From Phycisphaerae bacterium RAS1 (lineage in GTDB: Bacteria > Planctomycetota > Phycisphaerae > UBA1845 > Fen-1342): a stretch of DNA of 64,000 nucleotides. The translations under genes were made by a program, and so were the position numbers. Numbering within the stretch: position 1 is the stretch's first letter; each line of letters starts with the position of its first letter. The notes under the pieces were generated by a model that was not told where the DNA came from, did not search any database, and saw nothing but the letters and a program-made list of their open reading frames with translations. The DNA is taken from assembly GCA_007859745.1 (NCBI GenBank), contig SMLU01000001.1, positions 2,356,001-2,420,000 of the forward strand, given 5' to 3'. This document shows, piece by piece, positions 42,711-51,494 of the stretch.

Positions 42711-44003
42711 CTACTGAGCCGCGGTGAGCGCCTCAAGTTGCTCGACCGTCAGTATCTTCTCGGCGATTCCCTTGATGATGACGTACGGCGGAAGGAGTGG
42801 ATTTCGGAAGCGATAGCGATACGCTCGCTCCTGTCCGGTCCGTTGCAGGATCGCGGACCGCTTTTCATCGCAGAAGTCGGCCAGGTGCCGGTTAAACGTC
42901 GCAATCTCAACTCGCTTTTTTTCCGGGAGAACAGCTTGAAGCGGCTCGACAACGCTCGACGGCTGGAAGTACCCCAACGCGTCGGTATTCGCGGACGCCG
43001 TAACAGCGCACGCGAGCAACACTTCCTCATAAAGTGCGTCCCGATGCGCACTGCGCGTCGCGTGTGCATATTGCGAGATGAGCGTTTGCTCGGCCTGACT
43101 GGTCGCGTCCGACAGCGCGTCGGTCACGTCGTCCGGTTGTATGACGCTAGACGACCGTTTGCAAGCGCGTCGCACGGCGAGAAGCCCGACAAGATGGGTG
43201 TAGTGTGGCAGCCCGAGCGACATTCTCACGATCCGGTCGATCGAACGCGGCTCGAACAAGATCGGCAGCTTCTCCTGGGCCTTCGTGAGAATCTCGCGCA
43301 GCTCTTTGGGCTCCATCCTCGGCATGGGAATCTGAACAAGCGCCCGCCCGATGGACTCGTGGTTCTCTATCAGACCTTCGACAGTGTCCGCGACGCCGAC
43401 GATGACCATCGTGACCGGAGTTTGGAAATCCGACAGTGCCTTGATCAGATCGGTGAACTGATCCGCGGCGCTGCGCTGGATGCGGTCGAACTCATCTATG
43501 ATGAACACGGAATCCGGAAGCCCGGCCAACGCCCGGCGCACGTCGTCGATCCCGGGTTCGTCAGGAACCGACCACGCCTCGCGCAGAAGGACAAGCTGTT
43601 TCTCACTTGCCCTGCGGCTGAAGCCGAGAACGGGTGTTTCTTCTGAGATTGAGATTTCGTCAAGCGCCCGCTTCCACACGGTCGCGAATCCGTCCGTTTG
43701 GTGAGCGTTTATTTTGACCACGAGTCGAGTCTCGGCTGGCGGCGCCGCCGCATCCTCAGACGGTGGACGATCGAAAACGTGCAGCACTGGGCGAATCACG
43801 TTTGCAAGGGACGTCTTTCCTACGCCACGTTCGCCGTAGATTACGACGTGAAGTCCAATCTCGCCGACCGCGTCCGCGACGGCTTGGAGCTGATTCCATC
43901 GACCGGCGAACAGTTCGCGCGTGCTGATGGGCGTCCGTGGCTGAAACACCTGGCCTGCAAGTATGGAGGCCTGCTGCGCGTCAAATGGGGTACCGTTGCT
44001 CAT
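42711..44003 (-). CDS. AAA+ ATPase (Orc1/Cdc6-like) inserted between sdhA and sdhB
   Basis: A 430-residue ATPase. Walker A is GERGVGKTS (57-65), Walker B VFIIDEFDR (166-174); a sensor-like segment VTMVIVGVADTVEGLI and the lid (PMPRMEPKELREILTKAQEK) follow. A helical and winged-helix-like C-terminus spans about 310-430. The fold resembles STAND/Orc-type AAA proteins found as solitary genes in bacteria, some in defence islands, but no partner nuclease or effector is present. Codon and base composition look lower in GC than its neighbours. No clear Shine-Dalgarno precedes ATG 44003. Its place inside the complex II operon suggests acquisition. Confidence 0.85.
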   Translation of the reverse strand: MSNGTPFDAQQASILAGQVFQPRTPISTRELFAGRWNQLQAVADAVGEIGLHVVIYGERGVGKTSLANVIRPVLHVFDRPPSEDAAAPPAETRLVVKINAHQTDGFATVWKRALDEISISEETPVLGFSRRASEKQLVLLREAWSVPDEPGIDDVRRALAGLPDSVFIIDEFDRIQRSAADQFTDLIKALSDFQTPVTMVIVGVADTVEGLIENHESIGRALVQIPMPRMEPKELREILTKAQEKLPILFEPRSIDRIVRMSLGLPHYTHLVGLLAVRRACKRSSSVIQPDDVTDALSDATSQAEQTLISQYAHATRSAHRDALYEEVLLACAVTASANTDALGYFQPSSVVEPLQAVLPEKKRVEIATFNRHLADFCDEKRSAILQRTGQERAYRYRFRNPLLPPYVIIKGIAEKILTVEQLEALTAAQ

Positions 44004-44132
44004 TCAGGCAGAGTACTCCGTCAAAATCAATCAGTAAACCGGCATGTTTGAATAGTAATCGACGTTGTTCTATCAGTAGTGCGCCTATGGTTATAGGACC
44101 TTCTGCTCGAAGGCGCGCCCAGCGAAGGCCAA

Positions 44133-46130
44133 TCAACCCACCGCCGCCGCTTCGCGCTTCGCCGCCGAGCCGCGCCGGCCCGAGTACGACTCGTTCCAAA
44201 TCCGCTCAATAATCTCCGCCCCCTTCACGCCATAAGTCCGCGGCCGCGGGGGGATCAGGTTGCACTCGACCGGCTCGTACGAAAGCACCGGACCATCGGG
44301 CGTGTGCCGGGCGAGCGTCGTCTTGAGCCAGCTTTCGTTCTGCTGATGGTAGCGGGCGCACCACTCCTGCGCCTGGCGCTTCAACTCAGTCGGCTCGGAG
44401 GCGGTCGGGGCGGCGATTTCAAACTGCGGCTTGTAGTGCGCCCCGCGGCACTCGTCGCGCCGCAACGCGCCGAGGACGATCACCCGCGCCAGCAGCAGCA
44501 TGTCGCCCAGCGCCCGCGTGAAGCTGAGATTCTGATTGGTCCAGTTACTGCGATCCGACAAAGCCGAGCGCTGCCAGCGATCGTGCAGCTTGGCCACCTC
44601 GTCGAGCGTGCTTTGCAGCTCGGCATTGTGCCGCACGACGGTCACGTTCCGCGTCATCAGCTCACCCAGTTCGCGGTGAATCCGATACGGATTCTCCGTT
44701 CCCTGCCGCGACAGCAACGCGTCGAGACTCTGACGATGCCGCCCGACCTGCTGCTCGAAGAATGACGCCGGCAGCTTGTCCACACCGCCGGCCGGGAGAT
44801 TCTTCAGATGACTCCGCAGCGCCGGGCCGCAGATCAGCCCGGCGAAGATGCACGAGAGCAGCGAGTTGGCCCCCAGCCGGTTCGCGCCGTGGTACTGGTA
44901 ATCCGCCTCGCCGATCGCATACAGCCCCGGCACGTTCGTCTGCCCGTTTCGCGGAGAATCCAGCCGCAGGCCGCCAGTGCGGTCGTTCGTTTCGTAATCG
45001 ACCCACAGCCCGCCCATGCTGTAATGGACGGCGGGGAAGATTTTCATCGGCTCGTCGAGCGGATCGACGCCCACGAACTTCTCGTAAATCTCCAGGATGT
45101 TGCCCAGCTTCTTGTGCAACACGTCGCGGTGAATGCCGGTCGTGCGCTCGGTCAGATCGAGATAGACGGCGTAGCTGCTGCGATCGACGCTGAACCCGTC
45201 GCGGCAGATCGCGAATATCTCTCGCGTCGCGATGTCGCGAGGAACGAGGTTTTTGTAGGTGGGGTACTTCTCTTCGAGAAAGTACCGTCGCTCGTTTTCC
45301 GGAATCTGGTTTGGGTGGCGTGTGTCGCTGGGTTTTCGCGGCACCCAGACGCGGCCGCCCTCGCCGCGAGCGCCCTCGCTGATGAGCCGCAGCTTGTCGG
45401 CCCCGGGGATCGCGGTCGGATGCACCTGCACGAATTCGCCGTTGGCGTAGATCGCCCCGGCCAGATAGGCGCGGGCGTTGGCGCCGCCGGTGCAGACCAT
45501 CGACATGGTTGACTTGCCGAAGATCAGGCCGCACCCGCCGGTTGCGAGCACGACGGCATCCGCCGGGAAGGCCCGAATCTCCAGGGAGAACATGTCCTGC
45601 GCCACGCAGCCGCGGCAGACGCCCTTGTCGTCGAGCATCGGGCCGAGGAATTCCCAGTATTCGTATTTCGCGATGCGCCCCTCGGCCTCAAAGCGCCGCA
45701 CCTGCTCATCCAGCGCGTAGAGAAGCTGCTGGCCGGTCGATGCGCCGGCGTAGACCGTGCGCTTGAAGAGCGTGCCGCCGAAGCGCCGCGTCGCGAGATT
45801 GCCCTCGTCCGAGCGGTTGAACGGAACGCCCAACCGATCGAGCAGATCGACGATCTTGGGGGCCCACTCGCACATCTCTTTCACCGGCGGCTGGTTGTTC
45901 AGGAATTCGCCGCCGTAGACGGTGTCCTCGAAGTGGTTCCACTCGTTGTCGCCCTGCGCCCGCGTGAACTTGTTGCAGCAGTTGATGCCGCCTTGGGCGC
46001 AGACGCTGTGGCTGCGCTTGACGGGCACCATGCTGATGAGATCGACGGCGATCTCGTCTTCGGCGAGTTTCATGGCGGCGGCCAGGCCGGCGAGTCCGCC
46101 GCCGATGATGACGACGCGCTGATTAGCCAT
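44133..46130 (-). CDS. sdhA: Succinate dehydrogenase/fumarate reductase flavoprotein subunit
   Basis: A 665-residue catalytic subunit of complex II oxidising succinate to fumarate. The dinucleotide-binding start MANQRVVIIGGGLAGLAAA precedes His41 (RSHSVCAQGG), the likely site of covalent FAD. Further signatures are YASTGQ-like GASTGQQLLYALD, FVQVHPTAIPG, SEGARGEGG, HYSMGGLWVD and GADYQYHGANRLGANSLLSC-type sequence near the end of the FAD domain. The length fits the larger soluble-type SdhA of cytochrome b558-linked enzymes. ATG 46130 overlaps the sdhC stop by 8 bases, so they are translationally coupled. Confidence 0.94.
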   Translation of the reverse strand: MANQRVVIIGGGLAGLAAAMKLAEDEIAVDLISMVPVKRSHSVCAQGGINCCNKFTRAQGDNEWNHFEDTVYGGEFLNNQPPVKEMCEWAPKIVDLLDRLGVPFNRSDEGNLATRRFGGTLFKRTVYAGASTGQQLLYALDEQVRRFEAEGRIAKYEYWEFLGPMLDDKGVCRGCVAQDMFSLEIRAFPADAVVLATGGCGLIFGKSTMSMVCTGGANARAYLAGAIYANGEFVQVHPTAIPGADKLRLISEGARGEGGRVWVPRKPSDTRHPNQIPENERRYFLEEKYPTYKNLVPRDIATREIFAICRDGFSVDRSSYAVYLDLTERTTGIHRDVLHKKLGNILEIYEKFVGVDPLDEPMKIFPAVHYSMGGLWVDYETNDRTGGLRLDSPRNGQTNVPGLYAIGEADYQYHGANRLGANSLLSCIFAGLICGPALRSHLKNLPAGGVDKLPASFFEQQVGRHRQSLDALLSRQGTENPYRIHRELGELMTRNVTVVRHNAELQSTLDEVAKLHDRWQRSALSDRSNWTNQNLSFTRALGDMLLLARVIVLGALRRDECRGAHYKPQFEIAAPTASEPTELKRQAQEWCARYHQQNESWLKTTLARHTPDGPVLSYEPVECNLIPPRPRTYGVKGAEIIERIWNESYSGRRGSAAKREAAAVG

Positions 46131-46869
46131 GCGACACCTCCCCGCGCCACGCGCTTGCCGCGTGTGCCTTTCCATCTGATTTCGGCGGCGCGTTTCGCGT
46201 GCCCAATCCGTACAGGGACAGGAATCCCCACGTCACCAGCAGCAGCCCGAGCGCCCCGGCAACCGCCGAGACGGCCCGGCGCGACTGCATGCCGACCGTG
46301 ATGCCCCAGGTGATGCAGAACGTGCACACGCCATTGGCCAGGTGAAACACGCTGGCGATCAGCCCAATGCCGTACAGCCCGAACCACAGGGTCGCGCCCA
46401 TCCCGCCGAACATGCCGCTCCTGGTTATCGCGAAAGGCGACGCGCCGGCGCCGACCGCGTGCTGAAACTCGGTCCCGCCGAACCAGTGGGCGAAGCGGTA
46501 GTGCCCGAGGTGAATCAGAATGAAGGCGAGCGCGATCCATCCCGTGACGCGCTGCAGCGTGTAGCGCCAATTATCGACGTACGCGTACTCGCGCACGTTG
46601 GCCTGCCCGGTGCGGGCGATGACGACGCCGTAGCCAGCGTGAAACGCCAGCGGGGCAAAGATGCCCAGCGTCTCGACGAAGATCAGGTAGGGCAGGCTGC
46701 CCAGCCACAGAACGTGTTCGTCGAATCTCGCCGGCGAAAGCCACGCCAGCGAGTTCGTGTACAGGTGATTCACCAGAAAGACGCCGACCGGGATGATACC
46801 GGTCAGTGAATGCAGCCGCCGCAGCAGAAAGTGATTTCTGCGGAGCCAGTGCTCAGCGATGTCGGGCAC
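46123..46869 (-). CDS. sdhC: Succinate dehydrogenase cytochrome b558-type membrane subunit
   Basis: A 248-residue membrane protein with five hydrophobic helices and several candidate haem-ligand histidines (LRRLHSLTGIIPVGVFLVNH, LAFHAGYGV, FILIHLGHYRFAHW, VFHLANGVCTF). It is the single-polypeptide, di-haem type b558 anchor found in Bacteroidetes, Chlamydiae and Planctomycetes, which exchanges electrons with quinone. It starts at GTG 46869. The gene order C-A-B fits that class, apart from the intruding ATPase. Confidence 0.9.
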   Translation of the reverse strand: MPDIAEHWLRRNHFLLRRLHSLTGIIPVGVFLVNHLYTNSLAWLSPARFDEHVLWLGSLPYLIFVETLGIFAPLAFHAGYGVVIARTGQANVREYAYVDNWRYTLQRVTGWIALAFILIHLGHYRFAHWFGGTEFQHAVGAGASPFAITRSGMFGGMGATLWFGLYGIGLIASVFHLANGVCTFCITWGITVGMQSRRAVSAVAGALGLLLVTWGFLSLYGLGTRNAPPKSDGKAHAASAWRGEVSHG

Positions 46870-47024
46870 ACGAATCCTTTCGAACGTCGCAACACCCGGC
46901 CCTTACGTTGGAGTGCAGGTTATCGGTGCCCCGGCAGTTCGGCAACGGACGCCGGCCCGCGGGCGCGGCGCATTTCCGAACCCCGCGCCGCGAGATGTTC
47001 AACCGGGCGGCGCCGCTGGAAGCG

Positions 47025-48188
47025 TCACGTACGACACGAGTCCGGCGGCCCGGCGGTTCTGCCGTGAATTCGCAGGGGATGCAGCGCCCCTGGCAGCGCC
47101 CCCCGGTGGCTCCGCTGCTCGCCGACCGGCGCCGGTTTTCCGAACAGAAACCCCTGAAAAAGATCAACTCCCAGCAGCTCCATGCGCTGCCGCTCCGCCG
47201 CGGTTTCGACGCCCTCCGCCAGCACCAGCGCCCCCGACTTGCGGCCCAGATCGACCAGCGCCTCGCAGACGTTCTGAGATAGAGCGCTCGTCACTGACGA
47301 TGCCACCAGCCCGCGATCGATCTTGATCACGTCCGGCTGCAGCTCGGCCAGCCGGGTCAGTCCGTTGTAGCCCGACCCGATGTCGTCGAGCGCCACGCGG
47401 AAACCGCCGGCTCGCAGGAAATCGACGATGCGCCGCAGGTGGCCGCGCTCGTTGAGCTGCTCGGTCTCCACGACTTCGAAGATCACCTGCTGCGGCCGGA
47501 TTCCGCGGCGGGTCACCGCGTTGATCGTGGACGCCAGGCAGGTGCGCGGATCGGCGATGGACGCGGGCGAGAAGTTGATGAGCAGATTCGCCTGCGAACC
47601 CAGCACCGTGCAGGCCGCGTTGCGCACGTGCGCCTCGCGGCTCAGGCGGTCAAGCGTCGAACTTCGCCGCGACTGCCGCGCCCACGCCAGAATCTGTCCC
47701 GCGCCGACCAGCTCCCCGCGGGCCGTTCGTCCGCGCAGCAGGCATTCGTATCCCCACAACGCGAGATCCGAGCGGCGGACGATCGGCTGCAGCCACGTCC
47801 GCAGGCCGCCGCCGCGGAGCATCTCCATCAGATTGGCGCTAGGCGGCCCGAGAATTGACGTGAGTTCAGCCGCATGCAGAAGCTGCGGCAGTTGGAGTTC
47901 CAACGGAATATCGGCCCGCGCCCAGGTCGCCCGCAGCCGTCCGAGTCGCGCCGCATCGATCAGGCTGTTGAGGAGCGAATACAGCTCACCCAGGCTGGCT
48001 TCCCGCCGCGCGGAATCGACCGGCAGCCGCAGTGCGCCCAGCGCCGGGAAATGCTCCCAGCCCAGGCGGTCGGCGGCGGCCAGCAGCTCGGGATAGCCGC
48101 TCTGCAGATTTCGAGCCAGGAGCACGATGCTCTCACCCGTCGGGGCGGGAACCGGGCGATTCTGGCAAACTGCGGGAACCAGGGCCAT
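47025..48188 (-). CDS. EAL-domain cyclic-di-GMP phosphodiesterase
   Basis: A 387-residue cytoplasmic protein. The first 125 residues are a poorly conserved helical/beta region (possible sensor). The EAL domain at about 130-365 has ECLLR in place of the canonical EAL-L-R, then INFSPASI (metal-binding Asn), EVVETE, DDIGSGYNGL, DVIKIDR and LVLAEGVETA, and QGFLFGKPAP. The loop-6 and catalytic residues appear intact, so c-di-GMP hydrolysis is likely. It may regulate motility, given the flagellin gene nearby, though no GGDEF partner is present. Start ATG 48188. The 155 bases towards sdhC (46870-47024) show no feature. Confidence 0.88.
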   Translation of the reverse strand: MALVPAVCQNRPVPAPTGESIVLLARNLQSGYPELLAAADRLGWEHFPALGALRLPVDSARREASLGELYSLLNSLIDAARLGRLRATWARADIPLELQLPQLLHAAELTSILGPPSANLMEMLRGGGLRTWLQPIVRRSDLALWGYECLLRGRTARGELVGAGQILAWARQSRRSSTLDRLSREAHVRNAACTVLGSQANLLINFSPASIADPRTCLASTINAVTRRGIRPQQVIFEVVETEQLNERGHLRRIVDFLRAGGFRVALDDIGSGYNGLTRLAELQPDVIKIDRGLVASSVTSALSQNVCEALVDLGRKSGALVLAEGVETAAERQRMELLGVDLFQGFLFGKPAPVGEQRSHRGALPGALHPLRIHGRTAGPPDSCRT

Positions 48189-48458
48189 GTGTGCTCGGAT
48201 GCTTGTGCTTCAGTGCGGAACTTCTCGTCGGTGCGGTCCAGCGCGCCGCTCGACGACATCGCAGCGCGGATCGAGAGCGCGTGGCGAAGTTGTCTTCGGG
48301 AAGCGGGCGCGATGACTTGACGCCCCCGGCGGAACTCTGGCCGAATGGCCGGCACGTCTCGAAAAACGCGCCGCGCGCCGCAGGCCGCGGCACGGATTCT
48401 TACCCCGCGGCGATTGGGACCGTCGCCAACGGAGCGTGCGCGAATCGGCGCGGCATTT

Positions 48459-48540
48459 TCAGAACGCGAAGCGAAAGCGAGCGCGGCTGCGCGCGCACAA
48501 GCCTTGCGGCAGCCGCGCTCGCTTGCGCTTCGCGTTCTGA
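48459..48540. repeat. Family H palindrome, copy 2; gene-free stretch 48189-48590
   Basis: The 32-base left arm from 48459 (TCAGAACGCGAAGCGAAAGC...) pairs with 48509-48540 (...GCTTGCGCTTCGCGTTCTGA) with one mismatch; the loop is 18 bases. The sequence 48189-48458 has no supportable gene; a short plus-strand frame near 48201 rich in Arg/Ser lacks a start context. A promoter for the EAL gene should lie near 48190-48250. Confidence 0.88.
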
Positions 48541-48590
48541 TACGGGGCGCGGCGACTCACGAGGTCGTGGGTGCTGAGCGCGGCAGGGCG

Positions 48591-49640
48591 TCAGACGCGC
48601 ACCTGTCCGCCGGGCAGATCCACGTCGCGATAGCGCCGTGCGATGTTCGGAATCAGGTACTCGCGCATCGCCCGATCAAAGTTGTACTGCGGCGCCCAGC
48701 CCCAGTCGCGCCGCGCCGGCGTGTCGTCCACGTCCGCCGGCCAGGTATCGACGATCGCCGCCCGCTGCGCGTCGACGCGGAAGGTGATCTTTGCGTCCGG
48801 AAACGCCTTGCCAACGCTGTCGCGAAACTCACCGGCGCAGACGCTGAAGGCACCGATATTGTATGTGCGCTGCGTCAGCCGCTCCGCCGGCGCCGCCGCC
48901 AGCGTCACCAGCGCCCGGATCGCATCCGGCATCGCCATGAACGGCAGCCGGGCCTCCTCGGAGACAAAGCAGGCGTAGGGCTTGCCGGCCGCGGCGGCGT
49001 GGATCATCTCCGGTGCATAATCGCTCGTACCGCCGGTGGGCATGGTGAAGGCGCTGATCAGCCCGGGGAACCGCAGCGCCCGAAAATCGACGCCGCTCGA
49101 CGCCCGCTCGGCCGCAAGCTGCCGGAAGAAGAATGTGTAGTAGCGGCCGAGCTGCTCGCAGTAGAGCTTGTTGCAGCCGTACATCGTGGTGGGAAAGTTG
49201 TACTCCGTCTCGCGCACCTTGCCGGCGGCGGCCTTGGCCTTCGGGTCGGGCAGGCCGTAGGCGGCGATCGAGCTGGGGAACAGGAACTTGACCGGGTTGC
49301 CGTGCCAGCGCGACTGTTCGTGCGCCAGTTGCAGCAGGTTCAGCGTGCCCTCGACGTTCACGCGGTGGGCGGTGTCCGGCGTGTACTCGGCCCGTGTGCT
49401 GAGCAGCGCCGCGAGATGGTAGATCGCGTGGATCTCATACTCGCTGACCAGTCGTTGCAGGAGATTCCGGTCGAGAATGTCGCCGGCGATCGCGCCCAGG
49501 CACGCCGGCCGCAACGGTTCGTCGATCAGCTTCAGGTCCAGGGCGACGATGTCGTGATCCGGATGGTCGGCGAAGTAATCGATCAGTCCGTGGCCGATCT
49601 CGCCATTGGCCCCGGTGATCAGAATGACAGGTTTCCGCAC
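48591..49640 (-). CDS. SDR-type NAD-dependent epimerase/L-threonine 3-dehydrogenase-like protein
   Basis: A 349-residue extended short-chain dehydrogenase. The N-terminal VILITGANGEIGHGLIDYF binds NAD, IYHLAALLST and FLFPSSIAAYG carry the catalytic Ser, and MYGCNKLYCEQLG has the Tyr-x3-Lys pair. The organisation is that of SDR-type L-threonine dehydrogenases, which convert threonine to 2-amino-3-ketobutyrate; a UDP-sugar epimerase is possible. GTG 49640 is chosen because GGGAGAA lies 7 bases upstream; the longer frame to 49718 has no such signal. It is divergent from flagellin. Confidence 0.85.
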   Translation of the reverse strand: MRKPVILITGANGEIGHGLIDYFADHPDHDIVALDLKLIDEPLRPACLGAIAGDILDRNLLQRLVSEYEIHAIYHLAALLSTRAEYTPDTAHRVNVEGTLNLLQLAHEQSRWHGNPVKFLFPSSIAAYGLPDPKAKAAAGKVRETEYNFPTTMYGCNKLYCEQLGRYYTFFFRQLAAERASSGVDFRALRFPGLISAFTMPTGGTSDYAPEMIHAAAAGKPYACFVSEEARLPFMAMPDAIRALVTLAAAPAERLTQRTYNIGAFSVCAGEFRDSVGKAFPDAKITFRVDAQRAAIVDTWPADVDDTPARRDWGWAPQYNFDRAMREYLIPNIARRYRDVDLPGGQVRV

Positions 49641-49939
49641 AGCGATTCTCCCGTTCCAAACCGGGCGGGATTGTACCGCCGGCCGCCGCCCGCGGCCGAA
49701 TGTCCAATAACACAGCAAGTCGTTCCGCGCCGACCGAAAACGAAGCGCGTGCCTGAAACGCGCACTCAGGTTTCACGGACGCGCTAATGAAGGTCCCCCG
49801 ATTGCTGGTCGATTCCCAAGCTGTCAGACGACGCCCAGCGGCCCGAGGCGGCCGTGCAGAGTCAAGCGCGACGATGCAGCGTCAACCGAACAAGTACTGA
49901 CCCGCTGCGGCGGGAATTGGCCCTCGGGAGGCTGATGCC

Positions 49940-51355
49940 ATGAGTCGTATCAACACCAATCTGCCGTCGCTCGTTGCTCAGCGAACGTTCAACATGCAGA
50001 ACGACAAGCTGACGCAGTCTCTGGTCAGGCTCTCCACCGGCCTGCGCATCAATACCGGCAAAGACGACCCCGCCGGACTGATCGCGTCTGAAGCGCTGCG
50101 CGCCGAAAAGGTCGCCACGCAGGCGGCAATCACCAACGTGTCGCGTGCCAACAACGTCATCTCGGTCGCCGAGGCCGGCCTGGTCGAAACGAGCAAGCTC
50201 CTCAAGGAGCTCGAAGACCTGATCGATCGCAGCGCCAACGAGGCCGGCATCAGCGAAGATGAGCGTAATGCGAATCAGCTCCAGATCGATTCGATCCTGG
50301 AGTCGATCAACCGCATCGCCAACTCAACCGAGTTCCAGGGGCGCAAGCTGCTCTCCGGCGACCTGGCCTATACCACCTCCAGCGTCTCCAGCACGGATAT
50401 CAGCAACGTCACCGTCACCGCCGCCAAGCTGCCCAACGGCGGCTACCGCTCGGTGGTGGTCGAAGTCACCGCGTCGGCCCAGCTCGCCGGACTGACGTAC
50501 ACCGGCCAGACGGTCGCCAGCGCCGTGACGATTGAAGTCGCCGGCCGCCTCGGCACCGACACCTTCAGCTTTGCCGCCGGAACCGCAATCTCGGCCATCG
50601 CCAACGCAATCAACCAGAGCACGTCCGTCACGGGCGTTTCGGCCACCGCCGCGACCAGCTCAATCGACTTCAACAGCACCGGCTACGGGACTTCGCAGTT
50701 CGTCTCCGTGCGAGCCCTGAACGGCACGTTCACCGTGACGGGCGGCGACGCCGGTTCGACCAAGGACTACGGCGAGAACGCGACCGTGCTGATCAACGGC
50801 TCGTCCGCCATCACCGACGGCCTGCGCGCCAGCACCCGCTCCAGCTCGCTCAGCCTCGACATCGACCTGGCATCCACCTTCGGCACGGCGCTCGGATCGA
50901 CGACGTTCGAGATCGTGGGCGGCGGCGCGGACTTCATGATCGCCCCCGAAGTCTCTCAGGCCGGACTGGCCAGCATCGGAATCTCGTCGGTTTCCACCGG
51001 CGTGCTGGGCAACGGCACGGACGGCGTCCTCGCGTCGCTGGCGACCGGCCAGTCCAACCAGCTCAGCGCCGGAAACTACGCGGCAGCGCAGCGGATTCTC
51101 CGCGACGCGCAGGACCAGATTTCCTTCCTCCAGGGCCGGCTCGGCGCGTTCCAGAAGGACACGCTGGAAACCACGTCAAACGCCCTGAAGGTGACGTTTG
51201 AGAACCTGGCGGCGGCCGAGAGCGTTATCCGCGACGCCGACTTCGCCGAAGAGACCGCCTCCCTCACGCGGCAACAGATCCTGGTGCAGTCGTCAACCAA
51301 CGTTCTGCGTCTGGCCAACCAGACGCCGCAGAGTGTGTTGGCGCTGCTCCAGTAG
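49940..51355 (+). CDS. fliC: Flagellin
   Basis: A 471-residue filament subunit. The conserved N-terminal D0/D1 (INTNLPSLVAQRTFNMQNDK, LSTGLRINTGKDDPAGL) spans about 1-140; the central domain is Ser/Thr/Ala/Gly-rich (surface exposed). The C-terminal D1/D0 is at about 355-471 (RLGAFQKDTLETTSNALKVT, QQILVQSSTNVLRLANQTPQ) and ends SVLALLQ. No signal peptide, as expected for type III export. A GGGAGG lies 8 bases before ATG 49940. Upstream 49719-49939 shows no evident sigma-28 or sigma-54 promoter that I can defend. A strong terminator follows. No other flagellar genes are present. Confidence 0.93.
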   Translation: MSRINTNLPSLVAQRTFNMQNDKLTQSLVRLSTGLRINTGKDDPAGLIASEALRAEKVATQAAITNVSRANNVISVAEAGLVETSKLLKELEDLIDRSANEAGISEDERNANQLQIDSILESINRIANSTEFQGRKLLSGDLAYTTSSVSSTDISNVTVTAAKLPNGGYRSVVVEVTASAQLAGLTYTGQTVASAVTIEVAGRLGTDTFSFAAGTAISAIANAINQSTSVTGVSATAATSSIDFNSTGYGTSQFVSVRALNGTFTVTGGDAGSTKDYGENATVLINGSSAITDGLRASTRSSSLSLDIDLASTFGTALGSTTFEIVGGGADFMIAPEVSQAGLASIGISSVSTGVLGNGTDGVLASLATGQSNQLSAGNYAAAQRILRDAQDQISFLQGRLGAFQKDTLETTSNALKVTFENLAAAESVIRDADFAEETASLTRQQILVQSSTNVLRLANQTPQSVLALLQ

Positions 51356-51387
51356 CAGGTATGACCTAACGGGGCTCCATTCGCTCG

Positions 51388-51415
51388 AACGGGCGGTCCG
51401 AAAGGGCCGCCCGTT
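51388..51415 (+). terminator. Rho-independent terminator after flagellin
   Basis: AACGGGCGGTCC (51388-51399) pairs with GGGCCGCCCGTT (51404-51415) around a GAAA tetraloop, a 12-bp stem with one G-T pair. TGCCATTCTTT follows, a weak T-tract. It is 32 bases after the flagellin stop, as expected for a highly expressed gene. Confidence 0.85.
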
Positions 51416-51446
51416 TGCCATTCTTTGACTGACCGAACCCGCTGTC

Positions 51447-51490
51447 AGAACCCGCCACGGAACCGGCGGGTCGCTGATCGGCGCTCGCTG
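51447..51490. repeat. Degenerate family B repeat, copy 4
   Basis: AGAACCCGCCACGGAACCGGCGGGTCGCTGATCGG, from 51447, resembles the family B arm plus its GATCGGCG flank but with several changes. It sits between the flagellin terminator and the stop of the CBS protein gene. Similarity is by eye only. Confidence 0.5.
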
Positions 51491-51494
51491 CTCG

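Noticed and set aside
49790-49939. Sigma-28 or sigma-54 promoter before flagellin
   Set aside because: I could not find a -35/-10 (TAAA...GCCGATAA) or -24/-12 (TGGC...TTGC) pair with correct spacing.
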